NCBI GenBank assembly: GCA_900770165.1
Contig: CAAGJJ010000131.1
Span: 16,846-80,845 of the forward strand
Source: Clostridia bacterium
Lineage (GTDB): Bacteria; Bacillota; Clostridia; Oscillospirales; Acutalibacteraceae
Direction: 5' to 3'
DNA: 64,000 bases
How positions within the stretch are numbered: position 1 is the stretch's first letter; each line of letters starts with the position of its first letter. The position numbers and the translations under genes are program-made. The notes beneath the pieces are model-generated. The model was not told the DNA's origin. It was given only the letters and a program-made list of their open reading frames with translations, and searched no databases. Positions 59,875 to 64,000 of this stretch are shown piece by piece.

Positions 59875-61722
59875 GTGAAAAAGATTATAACATTTGTTTT
59901 GTCATTTATATTTCTTATGACTTTTAGTTTAGCTCTTTTATCGCCCAATACGTATGCATATGAGACATGGGTACATAATGGAATAGAAATGGACGAACTA
60001 TCACCTCAAGTAGAAGACACGACTATAAAATTAAGTGCAAATATAGGAGGAACAACTACAGGTTTAAAGTACAAATTTGTATGGATGAAAGAAAAATGGA
60101 AGAGTTGGGGAGTAATAAGGGACTTTGACTCTTCAAACAATGTAGACTGGAAGCCAACAGGTATAGGAAATTATACTTTGTGTTTAGATGTAAAAGATCA
60201 ACAAGGAAGAGAAGCTACTAAACAAATAGATGTGTTGGTACATAATGGGATAAAAGTAGACAAGAAATCACCACAAGTAGAAGATACAACTATAAATTTA
60301 AGTACAGGTGTGGAAGGAACAACTACAGATTTAGAGTACAAATTTGTATGGATGAAAGAAAATTGGAAGAGTTGGGGGGTAATAAAGGATTTTGATTCTT
60401 CAAACAATGTAGACTGGAAGCCAACAGGTCCGGGAAATTATACTTTGTATTTAGATATAAAAGATCAAAAAGGAAGAACAATTACTAAAACAATAGGCTA
60501 TAAAATAAACATGGGTTGGTCGCACAATGGAATAAAAGTAGACAAGCAATCGCCTCAAATAGAAAATACAAATATAAATTTAAGTGCGAATGTAGGAGGA
60601 ACAACTACAGGTTTAAAATATAAATTTGTATGGATGAAAGAAAATTGGAAGAGTTGGGGAGTAATAAGGGATTTTGATTCTTCAAACAATGTAGACTGGC
60701 AACCAACAAGCCCAGGAGATTATACTTTGTATTTAGATATAAAAGACCAAAAAGGAAGAATAGTTACTAAAACAATAGGCTATAAAATAAACATAGGTTG
60801 GTCGCACAATGGAATAAAAGTAAACAAGCAGTCACCGCAAGTGGAAGATACGACTATAAAATTAAGTGCAGATGTAGGAGGAACGACTACAGGTTTAAAG
60901 TATAAATTTGTGTGGATGAAGGCAGATTGGAGTAGCTGGGGAATAATAAAAGATTTCAATGAGGTAAGTTCAGTTAATTGGATACCATCAGAAGCAGGAA
61001 GTTATAGAATATGCCTTGATATTAAAGATCAAAACGGTAAGACAGAAACTAGGTCTTTAAATTTTAGAATAGATCCGTCTAAAGGTATTCAAGGCATAGA
61101 TGTTTCAGAATGGCAAGGAAACATAAACTGGCAGTCTGTTAAAAATTCTGGGGTTAAGTTTGCTATGCTTAGAAGTGGATGGAGTACCGGAGTTGATAAT
61201 CCACAAACACATGAAATAGATCAAAGGTTTAATGAAAATGTTAAAAAAGCTAAGGAAGTAAATATGCCTATAGGTGTATATCATTATAGTTATGCAAGAA
61301 GTGTAGATGAAGCTAGGCAAGAAGCAGAGCATTGCTTGAGTATTATATCTGGCTATGCATATGAATATCCTATAGTATTTGATATTGAAGATAAAAAAAT
61401 CCTAGAGGCAACTCAAGAAAATAAAAGAATTATGACTGATATTGTTAAAGCATTTTGCAACAGGATAGAACAAGCTGGATATTATGCAGCTTTTTATGCT
61501 AATCCGAATTGGCTAGATAATTATTTGTATTCTAATGAGTTATTGGGTAGATATGATTTATGGTTAGCTCAATGGAATATTGAAAGTCCATCTAAACCAT
61601 GTGGAATTTGGCAATACTCTTCTGAAGGGTATGTTCCTGGAATAGATGGAAAAGTAGACTTAGATTACGCTTATATAGATTATCCTTCATTAATGAAAAG
61701 CCATAAACTAAATGGCTATTAA
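59875..61722 (+). CDS. Secreted GH25 lysozyme with four N-terminal tandem repeats
   Basis: 615 aa from GTG 59875, 9 bases after AAGGG; ATG 59866 directly touches that site. A signal peptide (about 1-28, ending near TYAYET) leads four repeats of 89-94 residues (HNGIKVDKxSPQVEDTT ... KFVWMKENWKSWG ... DIKDQKGR), resembling Y_Y_Y/cell-surface triple-Tyr-type beta domains. The C-terminal GH25 domain (about 400-610) has the Asp/Glu catalytic pattern in GIDVSEWQGNINW, PIVFDIED and LWLAQWN. It probably cuts peptidoglycan; repeats likely bind wall polymers. Confidence 0.93.
   Translation: MKKIITFVLSFIFLMTFSLALLSPNTYAYETWVHNGIEMDELSPQVEDTTIKLSANIGGTTTGLKYKFVWMKEKWKSWGVIRDFDSSNNVDWKPTGIGNYTLCLDVKDQQGREATKQIDVLVHNGIKVDKKSPQVEDTTINLSTGVEGTTTDLEYKFVWMKENWKSWGVIKDFDSSNNVDWKPTGPGNYTLYLDIKDQKGRTITKTIGYKINMGWSHNGIKVDKQSPQIENTNINLSANVGGTTTGLKYKFVWMKENWKSWGVIRDFDSSNNVDWQPTSPGDYTLYLDIKDQKGRIVTKTIGYKINIGWSHNGIKVNKQSPQVEDTTIKLSADVGGTTTGLKYKFVWMKADWSSWGIIKDFNEVSSVNWIPSEAGSYRICLDIKDQNGKTETRSLNFRIDPSKGIQGIDVSEWQGNINWQSVKNSGVKFAMLRSGWSTGVDNPQTHEIDQRFNENVKKAKEVNMPIGVYHYSYARSVDEARQEAEHCLSIISGYAYEYPIVFDIEDKKILEATQENKRIMTDIVKAFCNRIEQAGYYAAFYANPNWLDNYLYSNELLGRYDLWLAQWNIESPSKPCGIWQYSSEGYVPGIDGKVDLDYAYIDYPSLMKSHKLNGY
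59974..61068 (+). repeat. Four tandem coding repeats in the lysozyme gene
   Basis: Unit starts at 59974, 60241, 60523 and 60805 (periods 267, 282 and 282 bases). Units 1-3 share long identical DNA stretches, such as the segment coding KFVWMKE, while the second half of unit 4 is diverged (KADWSSWGIIKDFNEVSS). Near-identity at the DNA level suggests recent duplication or gene conversion. Confidence 0.9.
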
Positions 61723-61755
61723 TATAGTTTACAATTCAATATTATTTATGTATAA

Positions 61756-61790
61756 AAGGGTACCAAAATTTTAATTGGTACCCTTAACTT
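61756..61790 (+). terminator. Terminator of the lysozyme gene
   Basis: AAGGGTACCAA (61756-61766) pairs with TTGGTACCCTT (61775-61785), followed by AACTTTT. Confidence 0.85.
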
Positions 61791-61895
61791 TTACATAAAT
61801 TAATATGGTTATTTTTTATAGATGACTTTTTAAGTTCAAAAGTTGTATCTTTTAATGTTACAAAGCGTAAATATTAAAATGGAGGAGACTATTTT

Positions 61896-61928
61896 TTGCT
61901 ATGTTTGAGTATCATATTTAATTTATAA
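61896..61928 (+). CDS. Candidate leucine leader peptide upstream of leuC
   Basis: TTG at 61896, 8 bases after GGAGGAG (61881-61887), opens a 10-codon ORF reading M-L-C-L-S-I-I-F-N-L and TAA. It holds three Leu codons (CTA, TTG, TTA) and two Ile codons. The stop lies 5 bases before the leuC Shine-Dalgarno, so ribosome stalling or reinitiation could affect leuC translation. No clear terminator/antiterminator pair was found, and the ORF may be chance. Confidence 0.35.
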   Translation: MLCLSIIFNL

Positions 61929-61946
61929 TTTTTAGGAGGAGATATA

Positions 61947-63206
61947 GTGTCTATGACTTTAACTCAGAAGATTTTAGCAGCTCATACTCAATTTGATAAA
62001 GTTAAAGCGGGGCAATTAGTAGAAGTTAACCTTGACATGGTTTTAGGAAATGATATTACTTCACCTGTTGCTATAAATGGGTTTGAAAAATGTGAAGTGG
62101 ATAGTGTTTTTAATAGATCTAAAGTATCTTTAGTAATGGATCATTTTACACCTAATAAAGATATAAAAGCGGCAGAACAATGCAAGCAGGTACGAAATTT
62201 TGCTAAAAAATATTCTATAGAGAATTTTTTTGACATCGGTTCAATGGGAATTGAACATGAACTTTTACCTGAACAAGGTTTAGTGGGTCCAGGCGATTGT
62301 ATAATAGGAGCTGATTCACATACTTGTACATATGGGGCGCTAGGTGCATTTTCTACAGGTGTTGGTTCAACTGATATGGCGGCTGCAATGATTACAGGTA
62401 AAGCATGGCTTAAGGTGCCCAGTGCAATTAAGTTTAATTTAATAGGTAAGCCTTCTACATGGATAAGTGGAAAGGATATTATTTTAAATATTATAGGACT
62501 TATTGGTGTAGATGGAGCTAGATATAAATCTATTGAATTTAGCGGGGAAGGACTAAAATGGCTATCTATGGATGATAGATTTTGCATATCTAATATGGTT
62601 ATAGAAGCAGGTGCTAAAAATGGAATTTTTCCTGTGGATAATATTACACGTGAATATGTAAAAGGAAGATTTAAACGTAAATCGATTGAATATACTGCAG
62701 ATAATAATGCGGTATATGAAAAAATTTATAATTTAGATTTATCTAACATTAAACCAACAGTTGCATTTCCGCATTTACCTGAAAATATAAAAACTATTGA
62801 TGAAATAGGCAATATTGAAATTGATCAGGTGGTAATTGGTTCTTGTACAAATGGAAGACTTTCAGATTTGAAAGTTGCTGCAGAAATTTTACGAGGAAGA
62901 AAAATTAATAACAGAGTAAGATGCATAATTATACCAGCAACACAGTATGTATATTTGCAAGCGGTGAAGCTAGGTTTTGTAGAGATATTTATAAATGCAG
63001 GGGCTGTAGTATCAACGCCAACATGTGGACCATGCTTAGGTGGACACATGGGGATTCTTGCAAGTAAAGAACGAGCTGTTTCTACAACAAATAGAAATTT
63101 TGTAGGCAGAATGGGACATATTGACTCAGAAGTTTATCTAGCAAGTCCTGCGGTGGCAGCTGCAAGTGCGGTTACTGGGATTATTCAAGATCCTAACAAG
63201 TTGTAA
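61947..63206 (+). CDS. leuC: 3-isopropylmalate dehydratase large subunit
   Basis: 419 aa, short LeuC/homoaconitase-like type. It isomerises 2- to 3-isopropylmalate with LeuD. Cluster Cys lie in VIGSCTNGRLSDL and TPTCGPCLGGHMG; GADSHTCTYGALGAFSTGVGSTD is also diagnostic. GTG 61947 is 7 bases after AGGAGG; ATG 61953 is the alternative. leuD follows after 155 bases; leuA and leuB are not in the window. Confidence 0.95.
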   Translation: MSMTLTQKILAAHTQFDKVKAGQLVEVNLDMVLGNDITSPVAINGFEKCEVDSVFNRSKVSLVMDHFTPNKDIKAAEQCKQVRNFAKKYSIENFFDIGSMGIEHELLPEQGLVGPGDCIIGADSHTCTYGALGAFSTGVGSTDMAAAMITGKAWLKVPSAIKFNLIGKPSTWISGKDIILNIIGLIGVDGARYKSIEFSGEGLKWLSMDDRFCISNMVIEAGAKNGIFPVDNITREYVKGRFKRKSIEYTADNNAVYEKIYNLDLSNIKPTVAFPHLPENIKTIDEIGNIEIDQVVIGSCTNGRLSDLKVAAEILRGRKINNRVRCIIIPATQYVYLQAVKLGFVEIFINAGAVVSTPTCGPCLGGHMGILASKERAVSTTNRNFVGRMGHIDSEVYLASPAVAAASAVTGIIQDPNKL

Positions 63207-63361
63207 AAATAGGTATTATTTAGTTTTATTTGTAGCGAATAAGTAAAATAAAAAGTTATTTTCTAGTTATTCCAAAGTAGAAGAATTAGTTGTTTGTGAT
63301 ATATGAAAATTGCTGTAAACTTATTTTGATTGTTATGTAATTTTAAGAATGAGGTGTTTAA

Positions 63362-63847
63362 ATGAAAATTAGCGGTTATGTATATAAATTTGGTGATAAT
63401 ATTGATACTGATGTAATAATTCCTGCTAGATATTTAAATATATCATCGCCTAATGAATTAGGTAAACATTGTATGGAAGATATAAGTAAAGATTTCGTAA
63501 ACAATATTTCTAAAGGTGATATAATTGTTGCGGGAAAAAATTTTGGATGTGGCTCTTCAAGAGAACATGCCCCTATAGCAATTAAAGCTTCTGGAATAAG
63601 CTGTGTTATTGCATCTACATTTGCAAGAATTTTTTATAGAAATGCTATTAATATAGGACTACCTATTTTAGAATGTGATGAAGCATCTAAAGATATTGAA
63701 TATAGGGATGAAGTTCAAATCGATTTTAATTCAGGGGTTATATTCAACAAAACAAAAGCTAAAAGTTATAAAGCAGAAGCATTTCCTGAGTTTATTCAAA
63801 ATATAATAAAAAATGGAGGATTATTACAGAGTCTTCGAAAAAAGTGA
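63362..63847 (+). CDS. leuD: 3-isopropylmalate dehydratase small subunit
   Basis: 161 aa, short LeuD paired with the homoaconitase-like LeuC. GDNIDTDVIIPARYL and NFGCGSSREHAPIAIKASG are the substrate-binding motifs. GAGGTG lies before ATG. The 155-base gap to leuC holds no gene, so it may have its own promoter or just be spacer. Confidence 0.95.
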   Translation: MKISGYVYKFGDNIDTDVIIPARYLNISSPNELGKHCMEDISKDFVNNISKGDIIVAGKNFGCGSSREHAPIAIKASGISCVIASTFARIFYRNAINIGLPILECDEASKDIEYRDEVQIDFNSGVIFNKTKAKSYKAEAFPEFIQNIIKNGGLLQSLRKK

Positions 63848-63855
63848 TAATATTA

Positions 63856-63889
63856 TACCCACCATTCGTAAATGGTGGGTATTTATTGT
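63856..63889 (+). terminator. Terminator after leuD
   Basis: TACCCACCATT (63856-63866) pairs with AATGGTGGGTA (63871-63881) around a CGTA loop, followed by TTTATT. Its presence suggests leuB, if it exists, is not directly cotranscribed. Confidence 0.85.
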
Positions 63890-63897
63890 ATATAGAA

Positions 63898-63920
63898 AAC
63901 CACGCGTTAGACGCGTGGTT
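63898..63920. repeat. Perfect GC-rich palindrome near the window end
   Basis: AACCACGCGT (63898-63907) and ACGCGTGGTT (63911-63920) form a 10-bp stem with a 3-base loop. Its GC-rich core contrasts with the AT-rich surroundings. Such stems cap IS200/IS605-type elements, but a second terminator is equally possible; no transposase is visible before the window ends. Confidence 0.4.
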
Positions 63921-64000
63921 CAGTTTAGCTTAAGTGATGAGGAAGGCAAAAAAACTCCCTTTGCGATATAATGGAAGTTGCGGTTAGCCGACTGCAACGA

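Noticed and set aside
59974..61068. CRISPR-like array from the regular repeats
   Set aside because: The repeats are about 280 bases, coding and in frame within the lysozyme gene, with no short spacers.

Overview
This window comes from an AT-rich member of the Clostridia (Bacillota). Four things point there: the Gram-positive order of the S10-spc-alpha ribosomal cluster with a KOW-domain gene between map and infA, zinc-type S14, strong Shine-Dalgarno sites with many TTG and GTG starts, and an anaerobic electron-bifurcating [FeFe] hydrogenase. I saw no rRNA, tRNA or CRISPR array. The species cannot be named from the sequence alone.

Layout. 1-6850 (+): end of a secreted metallophosphoesterase, a VanY-like D,D-carboxypeptidase, gltX and glnS. 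6844-8024 (-): biotin ligase and a DUF6483-like gene. 8190-13100 (+): DUF951 protein, prfA, Sua5/TsaC, coaE, a lytic transglycosylase and an M18 aminopeptidase. 13300-16901 (+): transglutaminase lipoprotein, then folE-folP-folB-folK. 17029-19068 (+): membrane PP2C/RsbU phosphatase. 19150-21856 (+): TPP riboswitch controlling a ThiXYZ-like ABC transporter. 21933-27007 (-): aroE-aroK-aroB-aroA-aroC-chorismate mutase. 27228-29256 (+): acpP and proS. 29320-44990 (+): one long ribosomal super-operon, rpsJ to rplQ with secY, adk, map, infA and rpoA, preceded by a structured leader with a terminator-like hairpin. 45106-53926 (-): a small membrane protein, then two adjacent hydrogenase gene groups. 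54261-57598 (+): serC, serA, a charged hypothetical protein and mtnN. 57640-59515 (-): two bacterial-PH membrane proteins. 59875-61722 (+): repeat-bearing GH25 lysozyme. 61947-63847 (+): leuC-leuD. The window ends in palindromes that may belong to another element.

The most interesting region is 45540-53926. The downstream group (nuoE-like, HATPase, hndB-like, nuoF-like, hydA) matches a bifurcating NAD/ferredoxin [FeFe] hydrogenase. The upstream group (DRTGG, RsbW-like ATPase, a divergent [FeFe]-hydrogenase-like protein with Ala in place of the proton-relay Cys, a second DRTGG-like protein, PHP phosphoesterase) looks like a sensory or signalling module built around an H-cluster protein. I infer that it senses H2 or redox state and adjusts the catalytic hydrogenase; the signal and output are unknown.

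Smaller observations: a perfect hairpin between the Shine-Dalgarno and start codon of gltX that would restore normal spacing; an apparent ATT start for the biotin ligase; a Leu/Ile-rich candidate leader peptide just before leuC; and a small membrane ORF upstream of proS that automated callers would miss.
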